A DNA stretch of 64,000 nucleotides. It comes from an uncultured Paracoccaceae bacterium (lineage in GTDB: Bacteria; Pseudomonadota; Alphaproteobacteria; Rhodobacterales; Rhodobacteraceae). The stretch is from NCBI GenBank assembly GCA_947493335.1, contig CANLQO010000001.1, forward strand, positions 1,364,001 to 1,428,000, read 5' to 3'. This document shows, in pieces, positions 17,584 through 26,540 of this stretch. The position numbers and the translations under genes were made by a program. Within the stretch, counting starts at the first letter, position 1; every line of letters starts with the position of its first letter. The notes under the pieces are model-generated. The model made no database searches, was not told the origin of the DNA, and worked only from the letters and a program-made list of their open reading frames with translations.

Positions 17584-18725
17584 GCAGGTGTCCCCCGGAC
17601 AGATTGTGGATGTGGATAGCGGGTCAGGAACCGAGCGCGCAGCACCAGCACCCAAAGCACGACGGCACCGACCTGATGCACGATGGCGATCTGTACGGGT
17701 GCGGAGTAGATGACCGTCACGATGCCCAGAATGATTTGCAAAAACATCATTGCAAACAGGGCGTTAAATGCGAACTTGCTGCGCGCATTGGCGATGCTGC
17801 GCGCCTTCCACCAAACGAAGATTGCAAAGAGGAACAGCAGGTAGCCGACCATGCGATGGATGAACTGGACAAGGCCCGCGTCCTCAAAGAAGTTACGCCA
17901 GATCGGGGTCAGGTCAAAGGGCTGCGGTGGGAAGAATCCACCAGCCATCAGCGGCCAATCGGGGTAGGCCCGGCCAGCGTCGATGCCAGCCACAAGCGCG
18001 CCAATCACGATTTGCAGAAACGTGAGCGCCATTAACCATGTTCCGAGGGTCCAGAGGCCCGGATCACCCGAGCGACGGGCCTGCAAAAGATCAGCAGAGC
18101 GGCGTGAAAGCGCAAGGATGTACCAGGCGATGAATCCCAGGATCACGAAAGCCAGACCCAGATGAATGGCGAGCCGGTAAGACGCGACATCGAGCATCCC
18201 GGCCTGCAAGCCAGAGCTGACCATCCACCAGCCGATGGCGCCCTGTAGCCCCCCCAAGACACCGATAAAGACGAGCCGACCCGTCCACCCGCTGGGCACC
18301 TGCCGGCGGATCAAGAAGTAACCCAGCCCCAGCGCCCAAACGAGGCCGATCACCCTGCCCAATTGCCGGTGACCCCATTCCCACCAATAGATCACTTTAA
18401 ACTCTGACAGTTCCATCCCTTTGTTTTGCAACTGATATTCCGGGATGGCGCGATACTTTTCGAATTCGACGTCCCAGGCTTCGGCGGTCATCGGAGGCAA
18501 GGCACCAGAGACGGGCTGCCATTCGGTGATGGACAATCCGCTGTCGGTCAGACGGGTCAGCCCACCGACCGCAATCATGATTGCGACAAGCGCGAAAAGC
18601 ACCATCAGCCAGCCACGGATGGCACCACGTGCACCCTCGCCCCCTTTGTCGATACCACCGGGGGTGGCTGTTTGCTTTTGGGTGGTATTCACCTCTTCAA
18701 AGATGCTGCGGGGTTTGGTCGCCAT
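17580..18725 (-). CDS. ctaA: Heme A synthase CtaA
   Basis: Converts heme O to heme A for aa3-type cytochrome oxidases at the inner membrane. The 381 residues have eight hydrophobic segments. Conserved histidine regions include GGLTRLTDSGLSITEWQPVSG, WWEWGHRQLGRVIGL, LAIHLGLAF and QFIHRMVGY, the two halves of the four-helix heme-binding core. ATG 18725 follows AGGAGA at a proper distance. ctaB is not in this window. Confidence 0.95.
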   Translation of the reverse strand: MATKPRSIFEEVNTTQKQTATPGGIDKGGEGARGAIRGWLMVLFALVAIMIAVGGLTRLTDSGLSITEWQPVSGALPPMTAEAWDVEFEKYRAIPEYQLQNKGMELSEFKVIYWWEWGHRQLGRVIGLVWALGLGYFLIRRQVPSGWTGRLVFIGVLGGLQGAIGWWMVSSGLQAGMLDVASYRLAIHLGLAFVILGFIAWYILALSRRSADLLQARRSGDPGLWTLGTWLMALTFLQIVIGALVAGIDAGRAYPDWPLMAGGFFPPQPFDLTPIWRNFFEDAGLVQFIHRMVGYLLFLFAIFVWWKARSIANARSKFAFNALFAMMFLQIILGIVTVIYSAPVQIAIVHQVGAVVLWVLVLRARFLTRYPHPQSVRGTPA

Positions 18726-19004
18726 CGTCTTCTCCTGCGCTTGGGGGCAACCTAGGTGCGCCATCCGGCGGGGGCAAGCGCAGTGGTGCCGCAGCCTGCC
18801 CGAATCGCAGTGTTAACGGCAAAATTAACCAAGATGAACGCAGGCCGATCCAATGCACAATCAATGCACAACCCGTGCAGACGAAATCCAAATATCGCGG
18901 ATTTGGCCAAAGTTAACGCCGCGTGCTTAACCATGGCCGCCAAAATGTTTCGCGCGAAACATATTATGTCAATTTCGGACGTCCACCGGCCGTCCTGCCC
19001 CGCC
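18726..19004. other. Regulatory-looking intergenic region upstream of ctaA
   Basis: No gene seen. It holds four TTAA boxes (18813, 18825, 18913, 18927). Two are 8 bases apart and one is TTAACCAT, the CtrA half-site consensus. A direct repeat of CAATGCACAA occurs at 18851 and 18862 with an 11-base period. A parS-like palindrome lies at 18945-18962. Which of these control ctaA is not known. Confidence 0.5.
18945..18962. promoter_or_regulatory. parS-like perfect palindrome
   Basis: ATGTTTCGCGCGAAACAT is an 18-base perfect palindrome. Its core, TGTTTCGCGCGAAACA, differs from the canonical ParB site TGTTTCACGTGAAACA only by a symmetric change at the two central flanking positions. It is intergenic. 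It may be a ParB-binding site or a binding site of another dimeric regulator; the sequence alone cannot decide. Confidence 0.5.
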
Positions 19005-19037
19005 CAAAAACAAAAAGCCCGACGCTTAGCGCCGGGC
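19005..19037 (-). terminator. Strong Rho-independent terminator after the VPLPA-CTERM gene
   Basis: On the minus strand the stem GCCCGGCGC / GCGTCGGGC (one G-U pair, TAA loop) is followed directly by TTTTTGTTTTT. It starts 29 bases past the stop codon at 19067. Confidence 0.93.
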
Positions 19038-19066
19038 AATTTGCGATCGTCAGTTCAAGTCGTCTG

Positions 19067-19678
19067 TCAAGCGGCCTTGCGGCGGCTCATGTATCCGGCA
19101 AAACCCAACGCGCCCAACAAGAGCGGCAGGCTGGCCGGCACCGGAACCGGTGCCACGTCGGGGGCCTGAATGTAGCTCAGATTGTTGTTGGTCGCGATCG
19201 AATTGTTGACCAAAAAATCATTGGACTGGATGATGGTCTCTGTCGCGGTGGTGGATTTGAATGTCCAGCTAAGCGACCATTGATCAAAAACGTCTCCTGC
19301 GGTGTAGTCAAATTGTTGACCCCCGGCGTGTACGTTGGCCTGGACGGTGTTCGGGTTGTTGTCCTGAAAGACCTCTACACCGTTCAGGCTGCCGGTGAGG
19401 ACCATATCGGCAACGCGCTGACCACCTGACTGAACATAGTAGCTGGCGTCGAAAGACGAACGGTGTGTGGTGTCGACCAGCCATGCATATCCAGCCTGCG
19501 CATTGATGATGATATTCATCACATCACCGATCACCAAAGACGTCCCCGAAGGTGTATCGGACCCCGAAGCGAGCGAGAGACCTGTGCCGTCAAAATCATA
19601 AACGAAATCGTAGGTCGCGGCGGCAGCGGCGGTTGGCATCGCCAATACGGCGGCGAGTGCAATGGCTTTGGTCGTCAT
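19067..19678 (-). CDS. VPLPA-CTERM (PEP-CTERM-like) sorting-domain exported protein
   Basis: A 203-residue exported protein. The N-terminal signal peptide (KAIALAAVLAMPTAAAAA) is cleaved after the Ala run. The body is Asn/Thr/Gly-rich and beta-like. The C-terminus is a tripartite sorting signal: VPVPASLP, then the hydrophobic stretch LLLGALGFAGYM, then SRRK. This is the VPLPA-CTERM form known in Rhodobacterales, thought to be handled by an exosortase in exopolysaccharide-linked export. Monocistronic, with its own strong terminator and GAGGGA before ATG 19678. The exosortase is not in the window. Confidence 0.88.
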   Translation of the reverse strand: MTTKAIALAAVLAMPTAAAAATYDFVYDFDGTGLSLASGSDTPSGTSLVIGDVMNIIINAQAGYAWLVDTTHRSSFDASYYVQSGGQRVADMVLTGSLNGVEVFQDNNPNTVQANVHAGGQQFDYTAGDVFDQWSLSWTFKSTTATETIIQSNDFLVNNSIATNNNLSYIQAPDVAPVPVPASLPLLLGALGFAGYMSRRKAA

Positions 19679-19810
19679 CTTGTCCCTCGTGACTAAACTG
19701 GTTTCGGCTTTTGTGGAGAAGCCCTGCCGCTAGGGCAACATGAATCCGCCGCAATTGCGACGATTTTTCAAAGATTTGGTTAATTCCCACGCGATTGTGG
19801 AATGGGGTTG

Positions 19811-19839
19811 AACAATCCTGTGAAACAGGCCGGATTGTT
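19811..19839. repeat. Nested inverted repeat after trmJ
   Basis: Outer arms AACAATCC / GGATTGTT (8 bp) enclose CCTGT-GAA-ACAGG, sharing two C residues, so two alternative hairpins are possible. It lies 11 bases past the trmJ stop. No U tract follows on the minus strand, so it may be a weak or factor-dependent terminator. Confidence 0.5.
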
Positions 19840-19849
19840 GACGGATCGG

Positions 19850-20590
19850 CTAGCCCTTTTCCTTCCAGCGGACCATCTGCTTGATCACGCCATGCAGCAT
19901 CTGCACGTCGGCACGCGTCAGCGTCATGCGGGACCAGAGGTTGCGCAGGTTCATCTTCATGTTTGCGGCCTTGTGTTCGGGAAAGAAGAACCCGGCGCGG
20001 TCAAGCGTGGCCTCGTAGTTTTCGGCAAGTTTTTCGACCTCGACCTGTGTGGCCCAGTCGCCTTGCAACTGGGTGCGCATCGGCGGCGTCTCAACCGTGG
20101 CGCGGCGCCATTCGTAGCCGCAAAGCAGCACACATTGCGCGAGGTTGAGCGAGGGGAAGTCCGGGTTCACCGGGACCGAGATGATGGCATTGGCGCGCGC
20201 GATGTCGTCGTTTTCCATGCCAGCGCGTTCGGGGCCAAACATCACCGCGACCTTTTGACCCGCAGCGATGCGGTCACGGGCATCGGCCAAGGCGGCCTGT
20301 GGCGTGAAGACCGGCTTGGTCAATTCGCGGGGCCGCGCGGTGGTGGCATAGACATAGTCGCAATCGGCAACGGCTGCGGCGGTGTCGGGGTGCAACTGCG
20401 CCTCATCCAGAAGCCGCCCCGCGCCAGAGGCCATGGCGACCGCATTGGGATTGGGCCAGCCGTCACGGGGGGCGGCGATGCGCATCCGGTCGAGGCCGAA
20501 GTTCCACATCGCACGGGCCGCCGCGCCGATGTTTTCGCCCATCTGCGGGCGGATCAGGACAAAGGCGGGTTGCGGCGTGTCAGTAGGCAT
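19850..20590 (-). CDS. trmJ: tRNA (Cm32/Um32) 2'-O-methyltransferase TrmJ
   Basis: SPOUT-fold enzyme that methylates the ribose at position 32 of the tRNA anticodon loop. The 246 residues show the knot motifs: FVLIRPQMGENIGAAARAM near the N-terminus, FGPERAGMENDD, and NPDFPSLNLAQCVLLCGYEW. ATG 20590 (MPTDTPQ) is preferred to 20656, whose extra 22 residues are basic and unlike the family. It is divergent from the TfoX-N gene. Confidence 0.93.
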   Translation of the reverse strand: MPTDTPQPAFVLIRPQMGENIGAAARAMWNFGLDRMRIAAPRDGWPNPNAVAMASGAGRLLDEAQLHPDTAAAVADCDYVYATTARPRELTKPVFTPQAALADARDRIAAGQKVAVMFGPERAGMENDDIARANAIISVPVNPDFPSLNLAQCVLLCGYEWRRATVETPPMRTQLQGDWATQVEVEKLAENYEATLDRAGFFFPEHKAANMKMNLRNLWSRMTLTRADVQMLHGVIKQMVRWKEKG

Positions 20591-20655
20591 CAGGGATATC
20601 CGGTCAGTTTGGCGCGTGATACGCTGGCCCGAGCGACGACACAAGGAGAGCCGCA

Positions 20656-20985
20656 ATGGCCTATGATGAGGGGTTGGCAGAGATCCTGCGCAGCGATTTC
20701 GCCGAGGAACCGGGGATCACCGAACGCAAGATGTTCGGCGGGCTTTGTTTCATGAAAGACGGCAATATGGTTTGCGGCGTGCATCAGGGTGGCGGCATGG
20801 CCCGGGTCGGCAAGGCAGCGGAAGCCGAGGCGCTGAAGATCAAAGGTGTGGCACCGCTGTCGTTCACCGGGCGCAAGATGGGCGGCATGGTGGATGTGGC
20901 CGAAGACACCTTTGCCGATGATGCGCTCCGGCACCAGATCGTGGCGATGGCGCTTGCCTATGCCCGCAGTTTGCCTGCGAAGTAG
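20656..20985 (+). CDS. TfoX/Sxy N-terminal-domain protein
   Basis: A 109-residue stand-alone TfoX_N domain protein. The typical opening is ERKMFGGLCFMKDGNMVCGV and the end is QIVAMALAYARSLP. In gammaproteobacteria TfoX/Sxy activates competence with CRP, but single-domain forms are widespread and their role in alphaproteobacteria is unknown. Only 65 bases separate it from divergent trmJ. Confidence 0.88.
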   Translation: MAYDEGLAEILRSDFAEEPGITERKMFGGLCFMKDGNMVCGVHQGGGMARVGKAAEAEALKIKGVAPLSFTGRKMGGMVDVAEDTFADDALRHQIVAMALAYARSLPAK

Positions 20986-21042
20986 CCAAGCGGAAAAAAC
21001 CGGGCTAGAGGTGGGCAAAATTCTTAGAAGGCCCCTGCCCCG

Positions 21043-21666
21043 ATGTCTGATGCTGACCTGCCGCAGATCTATCTGATCTCTCCGCCCGAATTTGATCTGT
21101 CCGACTTTCCCGGCCGGTTGGCGGCCTGTCTGGACCGGGTTGAGGTGGCGTGCGTGCGGCTGGCACTTGGCACCCGGGATGAGGACCGGATTGGCCGCGC
21201 GGCAGATGCGCTGCGCGAGGTGACGCATGCGCGCGACGTGGCGCTGGTGATCGACAGCCATTTCAAGCTGGTGGAACGGTTCGGGCTGGATGGGGTGCAT
21301 CTGACCGACGGCGCGCGATCTGTGCGCGCGGTGCGCAAGGAGCTGGGAGAGGATGCCATTGTCGGCAGCCATTGCGGCAATTCGCGGCATGATGGCATGA
21401 CCGCTGGCGAGTTGAGCGCCGACTATGTGGCCTTTGGCCCGGTGGGCAGCACCGATCTGGGCGGCGTGCAGCAGGCCGAGCCGGAGTTGTTTGAATGGTG
21501 GTCGCAGATGATCGAGGTGCCCGTGGTGGCCGAAGGCGCGCTGAGCCCGGAGTTGATCAGGCTTTTGGCCGGAACCACGGATTTCTTTGGCATTGGCGAT
21601 GAGATCTGGGCGACGGATGACCCGGCTGCGAAGCTTTCAGAGTTCCGCACCCTGATGGGCGGTTAA
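21043..21666 (+). CDS. ThiE/TenI-like thiamine-phosphate-synthase family protein
   Basis: A 207-residue TIM-barrel protein. It follows ThiE strand by strand: IYLISPPEFDL, VEVACVRLAL, VALVIDSHFKLVERFGLDGVHLTDG, IVGSHCGNSRHDGM, ADYVAFGPVG, PVVAEGAL. The pyrophosphate-binding motif of true ThiE (G-S-S-T-H) is altered to GSHCGNSRHD and the glycine loop is degenerate. It may therefore be a TenI-like paralogue or an enzyme with another substrate. No other thi gene is near. Its 3' end overlaps the olsA 3' end by 30 bases on opposite strands. Confidence 0.8.
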   Translation: MSDADLPQIYLISPPEFDLSDFPGRLAACLDRVEVACVRLALGTRDEDRIGRAADALREVTHARDVALVIDSHFKLVERFGLDGVHLTDGARSVRAVRKELGEDAIVGSHCGNSRHDGMTAGELSADYVAFGPVGSTDLGGVQQAEPELFEWWSQMIEVPVVAEGALSPELIRLLAGTTDFFGIGDEIWATDDPAAKLSEFRTLMGG

Positions 21667-22470
21667 GCCGCCGCGCACAGCATCCTCCATCGCGCGGGCC
21701 AGTGCCTTACGGTTGGGAAAGTCGCGCACCTGAACCGGCGAATGATAGATGACGGTGACCTGCCCCTGACGCCGCGCGGCCAGTGTGGACACAAGGTGCG
21801 GGCCAAAATCCATGTTGCCCCACCAGCCATAAAACCGCGGGTCCTGCCCTTTGGGGGCAGCATAGACCACGGTGACGGGCTGAATGGACAGCGTATCCCG
21901 CAGGGCATCGTCAAAGAAGGCGGCAAAAAGCGTCGGCTTGAAGGACAGGACCTGACGGCCATCGGTCGATGTGCCTTCTGGGAAGAACAAAAGTTTGTGT
22001 CCCGCGGCCAGACGGTCGCGAAAAATGCCGATCTGGGCTGCGGCCTGGGTGCGGTCACGATGGATAAAGACGGTGCCCGTCGCACGGGCAAGCCAGCCGA
22101 TACCGGGCCAGCCCGCAACCTCGGCCTTGGAGACAAAGTAGATGCGCTTTGCCGCGTTCAGCGCGAAGATATCAAGCCAGCTGGAGTGATTGGCGACCAC
22201 GGCCCCCGGCCCCGCCATCGGCGCGCCCACGGATTTGTAGCGCAGGCCAAGGATGCAAAAGGCGTTGCGGCAGACAAACTGCGTGATGTGCGGCGTGACC
22301 GGGCGGCGCAGCCCAAAGAGAGGCCGTTCGATCAGACGCACCAGCAACAAGAGCAGAAGACAGCCAAAGACCAGCATCACCAGCGGCACCCCGCGCAGAA
22401 TGGCGCGCAGGACGCCGCCGGGCGTCAGCGCCAAATGGGTCATGTCGTTGTCGGAGTACCAAGTGCTCAT
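21637..22470 (-). CDS. olsA: Lyso-ornithine lipid O-acyltransferase OlsA (PlsC family)
   Basis: Second step of ornithine-lipid synthesis: it acylates lyso-ornithine lipid with acyl-ACP. The 277 residues have an N-terminal membrane segment (VPLVMLVFGCLLLLLLVRL), the acyltransferase HxxxxD motif in ANHSSWLDIF and the substrate motif FFPEGTSTDG. The PlsC family also makes phosphatidic acid, but the ATGA overlap with olsB directly upstream makes OlsA the better call. The start at 22470 follows from that overlap. Confidence 0.88.
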   Translation of the reverse strand: MSTWYSDNDMTHLALTPGGVLRAILRGVPLVMLVFGCLLLLLLVRLIERPLFGLRRPVTPHITQFVCRNAFCILGLRYKSVGAPMAGPGAVVANHSSWLDIFALNAAKRIYFVSKAEVAGWPGIGWLARATGTVFIHRDRTQAAAQIGIFRDRLAAGHKLLFFPEGTSTDGRQVLSFKPTLFAAFFDDALRDTLSIQPVTVVYAAPKGQDPRFYGWWGNMDFGPHLVSTLAARRQGQVTVIYHSPVQVRDFPNRKALARAMEDAVRGGLTAHQGAEL

Positions 22471-23234
22471 GCACGATCCCTTGCATAGAGCGCGCGCTGG
22501 CGGTCGGGCATGGTTGCCACATCCACGACCATGCAAACGTCAACGGTATTGAAGACGCGGTCGACAAAGGCCCCTTCACCCACGACACCGCCAAGGCGCA
22601 GGTAGGCCTTAATCAGGGCGGGCGTGTCGGCCACGGCGGCTTTGCGGTCAATCGCCTCTGGCGCGAGCTGATCCATCGGGTAAGCGTCCGGGCCGATGGC
22701 GCGCGGGCGCAGGTTGGCGGGCGCAAGATAGCTATGATGCAGATGTGCCAGCGGTGCCGCGATGGTATCGGTATCGGTGCCGTGAAAAGAGGCGACGCCA
22801 AAAAGCACATCCGTGCCGGTGTCGCGCACATGATCGGCCAGTCCGGTCCAGAGGTGATGCATGGCCACCCCGCCGCGATAGTCAGGGTGCAGACAGGACC
22901 GCCCAAGCTCTAAGAGCTTGCGACCCGAGTTGAGCAAGGGTGAGAGGTCATATTCAGCCGCCGCCGAAAAGCCGCCCGCCTTGTCTGCCTGGCTTTGGTT
23001 CATCAGGCGATAGACGCCAATGACCTGATCGCCCGGCGGACGTGAAAGATCGCGCAACAAAAGGTGATCGGCGTGGGCGTCAAAGGCGTCGACCTCTTGC
23101 CCGGCCGCGTGATCAACGCCAGCACCGCTGCCGCCAAGTTCCTGCACAAACACCTTGTAACGCAGGGCCTGCGCGGCGCTGACATCGGCGGGCGCGGTCG
23201 CAAACTGCAAGTCGAACTGAGAGTGATCTGACAT
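22467..23234 (-). CDS. olsB: L-ornithine N-alpha-acyltransferase OlsB
   Basis: First step of phosphorus-free ornithine-lipid synthesis: it joins a 3-hydroxyacyl group from ACP to ornithine. The 255 residues have the GNAT-type OlsB fold with ALRYKVFVQELGG, DQVIGVYRLM, KLLELGRSCLHPDYRGG and VLFGVASFHGTD. It forms an operon with olsA. In other bacteria this pair can be induced by phosphate starvation; no clear pho box was seen upstream. Confidence 0.92.
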   Translation of the reverse strand: MSDHSQFDLQFATAPADVSAAQALRYKVFVQELGGSGAGVDHAAGQEVDAFDAHADHLLLRDLSRPPGDQVIGVYRLMNQSQADKAGGFSAAAEYDLSPLLNSGRKLLELGRSCLHPDYRGGVAMHHLWTGLADHVRDTGTDVLFGVASFHGTDTDTIAAPLAHLHHSYLAPANLRPRAIGPDAYPMDQLAPEAIDRKAAVADTPALIKAYLRLGGVVGEGAFVDRVFNTVDVCMVVDVATMPDRQRALYARDRA

Positions 23235-23365
23235 CGTTTCCGGCGGCTCATGTGTTTTGAGACAGGGGCGGGATAGGGTCGCGTTTACCTTTTGGCAACC
23301 AAAACCGGGCCATCAAAGGCCGGGATATGTTGACGAGACGGAAAGCCTTGCTACCTTAGGTTGTA

Positions 23366-23548
23366 TCAACTATCGTGAAAGGGGATAAGCATGACACGTG
23401 ATCCGTCGATGACGACCTTGCCCGCTTCGCGGAAATTCACCGTAATCCGGCCGTCAATGTTGGATTGTACCTGCCCCACGCCCCATTCGGGGGCATCGGG
23501 ATGCGTTACCAGCATTCCGGGTTCCAAAATCGCGTTGAGATCTGACAT
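23366..23548 (-). CDS. DUF3553 small protein
   Basis: A 60-residue protein matching the DUF3553 pattern: LEPGMLVTHPDAPEWGVGQVQSN, then GRITVNFREAGKVVID, an SH3-like or PcrA/UvrD-tail-like beta barrel. ATG 23548 with GAAGGG at 7 bases is chosen over 23572. It is divergent from chpT with only 24 bases between start codons, so both must share promoter space. Function unknown; similar tails occur on DNA helicases, hinting at a nucleic-acid or RNA-polymerase contact. Confidence 0.82.
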   Translation of the reverse strand: MSDLNAILEPGMLVTHPDAPEWGVGQVQSNIDGRITVNFREAGKVVIDGSRVMLIPFHDS

Positions 23549-23572
23549 TCTCGCGCCCTTCGAAAGGTTCAT

Positions 23573-24166
23573 ATGATGCGCCCCGATCTTGCTGCTCTTG
23601 TCGGCTCTCGCATTTGCCATGACCTTATCAGTCCTATTGGCGCAATCAGCAATGGGGTGGAGCTGTTGTCGATGTCCGACAATGCCCCCAGTGCCGAAAT
23701 GCAGTTGATCAGCGACAGCGTTGACAATGCCAGCGCGCGCATCCGGTTCTTTCGCGTGGCCTTTGGCGCGGCGGCCCCTGACCAGATGGTCAGCCTGGGC
23801 GAAGTGACGACCGTGCTGGGTGCGATGTCGCGGGGCGGACGGTTCACCTATGCGTGGAAGGTCACTGAAGAGCCGCGCCGCCTTGACGTGCGGCTGGCAT
23901 TCTTGCTGTTTCAGTGCTTTGAAACCGCGTTGCCGATGGGGGGCGAGGTCTCTGTCAGCAGTGCCGGATCAACCTGGCAGTTCGACGCGACGGGTCGCAA
24001 GGTCAATGCCGACCCGGCGCTATGGGATCATCTTGGCCGTGCCAAAACAAGCGATGCCATCAGCCCTGCGCAGGTGCATTTCGCCCTGCTGCCGGATGCG
24101 CTGAAAGAGGCTGGTCGCAGCCTGACCGCCGATATTGGCGCGGACCGGATCACCGTGCGCATCTAG
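23573..24166 (+). CDS. chpT: Histidine phosphotransferase ChpT
   Basis: Passes phosphate from CckA to CtrA (and CpdR) in the alphaproteobacterial cell-cycle/motility phosphorelay. The 197-residue protein has the dimerisation/phosphohistidine helix with H16 in [22 protein letters not shown] degenerate ATPase-like second domain without kinase motifs follows, as expected for ChpT. GAAAGG precedes the tandem ATGs (23573, 23576). The stop overlaps the convergent proA stop by 4 bases. Confidence 0.93.
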   Translation: MMRPDLAALVGSRICHDLISPIGAISNGVELLSMSDNAPSAEMQLISDSVDNASARIRFFRVAFGAAAPDQMVSLGEVTTVLGAMSRGGRFTYAWKVTEEPRRLDVRLAFLLFQCFETALPMGGEVSVSSAGSTWQFDATGRKVNADPALWDHLGRAKTSDAISPAQVHFALLPDALKEAGRSLTADIGADRITVRI

Positions 24167-25419
24167 GCGCGCGTTGTCCCGACACCTGTCACGAGATATT
24201 TGAAACTGGTCAATTGCACCGCCCCAACAGGGCCGCGCGCGTGCAGCTTGCCGGTGGCAATCCCGATCTCGGCCCCCATGCCAAACTCTCCGCCGTCTGC
24301 AAACTGGGTCGAGGCATTGCGCATCAGGATCGCGCTGTCGAGGTTGGTGAAAAAGGTGTCGGCGACGGCGTCATCCTCGGCCATGATCGCGTCGGTATGG
24401 TTTGAGCCATATTCGCGGATATGGGCGACGGCGGCGTCAACGCCATCGACGATCTTGGCGGCGATAATCATGTCGAGGAATTCGTGGCCAAAGTCATCCG
24501 GGCGGGCTTTGACGGTGCCGGGGATTTGCGCAAGGCCGTCGGCCCGGACTTCAACACCGGCATCAAGCAAATCGCGGACCAGCACATCACCATGGCTGTC
24601 CCAAAAGGCGCGGTCGATCAGCAGGCATTCGGCAGAGCCGCAGATGCCGGTGCGGCGGGTCTTGGCGTTCAGCACCACGGCTCGGGTTTTGGTCAGATCG
24701 GCGCTTGCGTCGACATAGATATGGCAAATGCCCTCAAGGTGGGCAAAGACCGGCACGCGGGCCTCGCGCTGGACCAGACCGACAAGGCCCTTACCGCCGC
24801 GCGGGACGATGACGTCAATGAAATCAGTGGCTTGCAGCATGGCCGTGACCGCCGCACGGTCGCGGGTCGGCACAAGCTGGATAGCGGCGGCAGGAAGCCC
24901 TGCCTTTTCAAGCCCTTGCACAAGGCAGCCATGGATCGCGGTCGAGGAGTGGAAGCTTTCTGATCCGCCGCGCAGGATGACGGCGTTGCCGGATTTCAGG
25001 CAGAGCGCACCGGCATCGGCGGTCACATTGGGGCGGCTTTCGTAGATCACGCCGATCACCCCAATGGGGGTGCGGACGCGTTTGATGTGAAGGCCGGTGG
25101 GTTGGGTCCATTCCTCGGTCACGGCGCCGATAGGATCGTCTTGCGCGGCCACATTGCGCAGCCCGTCGCAGATGCCATTGATCCGGTCTTCGTCCAGCAT
25201 CAGCCGGTCGAGCATCGCAGGTGACAGCCCCTTGTCGCGGCCAAAGTCCATGTCCTTGGCGTTGGCGGCAATGATCTGATCGCGCGCGGCCCAGACCGCA
25301 TCTGCCGCTGCATTCAGCGCCTCGGTCTTTTGCGCGGCTGTCGCAGTGGCCAGCACGGTGCTGGCGGATTTGGCAGCGGCACCAAGGCGGTCCATCAAAT
25401 CGGGGGTCATGTCGTTCAT
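24163..25419 (-). CDS. proA: Gamma-glutamyl phosphate reductase ProA
   Basis: Reduces gamma-glutamyl phosphate to glutamate semialdehyde with NADPH in proline synthesis. The 418 residues show the active cysteine in [38 protein letters not shown] and [21 protein letters not shown]. It overlaps proB by ATGA, so proB-proA is one operon. Confidence 0.97.
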   Translation of the reverse strand: MNDMTPDLMDRLGAAAKSASTVLATATAAQKTEALNAAADAVWAARDQIIAANAKDMDFGRDKGLSPAMLDRLMLDEDRINGICDGLRNVAAQDDPIGAVTEEWTQPTGLHIKRVRTPIGVIGVIYESRPNVTADAGALCLKSGNAVILRGGSESFHSSTAIHGCLVQGLEKAGLPAAAIQLVPTRDRAAVTAMLQATDFIDVIVPRGGKGLVGLVQREARVPVFAHLEGICHIYVDASADLTKTRAVVLNAKTRRTGICGSAECLLIDRAFWDSHGDVLVRDLLDAGVEVRADGLAQIPGTVKARPDDFGHEFLDMIIAAKIVDGVDAAVAHIREYGSNHTDAIMAEDDAVADTFFTNLDSAILMRNASTQFADGGEFGMGAEIGIATGKLHARGPVGAVQLTSFKYLVTGVGTTRA

Positions 25420-26540
25420 TGTGCGGTCCTGTCCTGAAGCACCATGTCGTCACGGTGGATGAGTGCGGCGCGCCCGGTATAGCCGAGGATCGCCGCGATG
25501 TCAGCGGAGCGTTTGCCCGCGATCTGTGCGGTCTCTGCGCCGGTGTAGCGGGTCAGGCCCTGCCCGATGGTCACACCATCCGGGCCCTGAATGGCCACCG
25601 CCTCGCCCCGGTCAAAACCGCCGCTGGTGTCGCGGACACCGGCCGGCAACAGGCTGCGGCCTGATTGCAGGGCGGTGATGGCGCCCGCGTCGATGGTCAC
25701 GGTGCCGCGTGGCTTCATCGCCGCGATCCAGCGCTTGCGCGCGGCTTGCGGGGTCACTTGTGCGGTGAACCATGTGGCGGGCGCATCTTTTTCAAGTGCT
25801 GACAATGGGTTCAGGGGTGATCCTAATGTGATTGCCATGGTGCACCCCGCTTCGGTCGCGATACGGGCGGCCATCACCTTGGTCTTCATTCCGCCCTTGG
25901 ACAAGCCAGAGCCTGCATCCCCTGCCATGGCCATGATCGCGGGTGTGATTGTGTCCACGGTGGTCAGGCGGGTGGCGGACGCATCCTCGGTCGGGTTGGC
26001 GGTGTAAAGGCCATCGACGTCGGACAACAATACAAGTTGATCGGCCCCGACGGTCACGGCGACCTGTGCGGCAAGCCGGTCATTGTCGCCATAGCGGATT
26101 TCGTCCGTGGCGATGGTGTCGTTCTCGTTCACAATCGGCGTCACGCCGAGCGAAAGAAGCGTCTCAAGCGTGGCGCGGGAATTCAGATAGCGGCGGCGAT
26201 CCTCGGAATCTTCAAGCGTGACAAGGACTTGCGCGGTGACGATGCCGTGGGGTTCCAGCGCCTCTTCATAGGCGCGGGCCAGCCGGATTTGCCCGACAGC
26301 CGCAGCGGCCTGCGATTGTTCGAGTGCCAGATCATCGGTGCCAAGGTGCAGCACACCGCGCCCCAGTGCGATGGAACCCGAGGACACAAGGATCACATCG
26401 GTGCCGCGCGCGCGGAAGGCGGCCACGTCCGCGGCAAGACTGCGCAGCCAGTCGGCACGCAAATGGCCCGTCGCACGATCGACCAAAAGGGCCGACCCGA
26501 TCTTGACCACAAGGCGTTTGGCGTCGCTTAGGGCTGCCAC
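25416..26540 (-). CDS. proB: Glutamate 5-kinase ProB
   Basis: Phosphorylates glutamate, the feedback-controlled first step of proline synthesis. The 374 residues contain the amino-acid-kinase domain ([56 protein letters not shown]) and a C-terminal PUA domain (about residues 280-355). The start overlaps the 3' end of obgE by 13 bases, linking proBA transcription to obgE. Confidence 0.97.
   Translation of the reverse strand: MAALSDAKRLVVKIGSALLVDRATGHLRADWLRSLAADVAAFRARGTDVILVSSGSIALGRGVLHLGTDDLALEQSQAAAAVGQIRLARAYEEALEPHGIVTAQVLVTLEDSEDRRRYLNSRATLETLLSLGVTPIVNENDTIATDEIRYGDNDRLAAQVAVTVGADQLVLLSDVDGLYTANPTEDASATRLTTVDTITPAIMAMAGDAGSGLSKGGMKTKVMAARIATEAGCTMAITLGSPLNPLSALEKDAPATWFTAQVTPQAARKRWIAAMKPRGTVTIDAGAITALQSGRSLLPAGVRDTSGGFDRGEAVAIQGPDGVTIGQGLTRYTGAETAQIAGKRSADIAAILGYTGRAALIHRDDMVLQDRTAQ

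Noticed and set aside
16962-18035. 357-codon + strand frame across the M32 and ctaA genes
   Set aside because: Low-complexity Pro/Arg/His-rich shadow of two well-identified genes.
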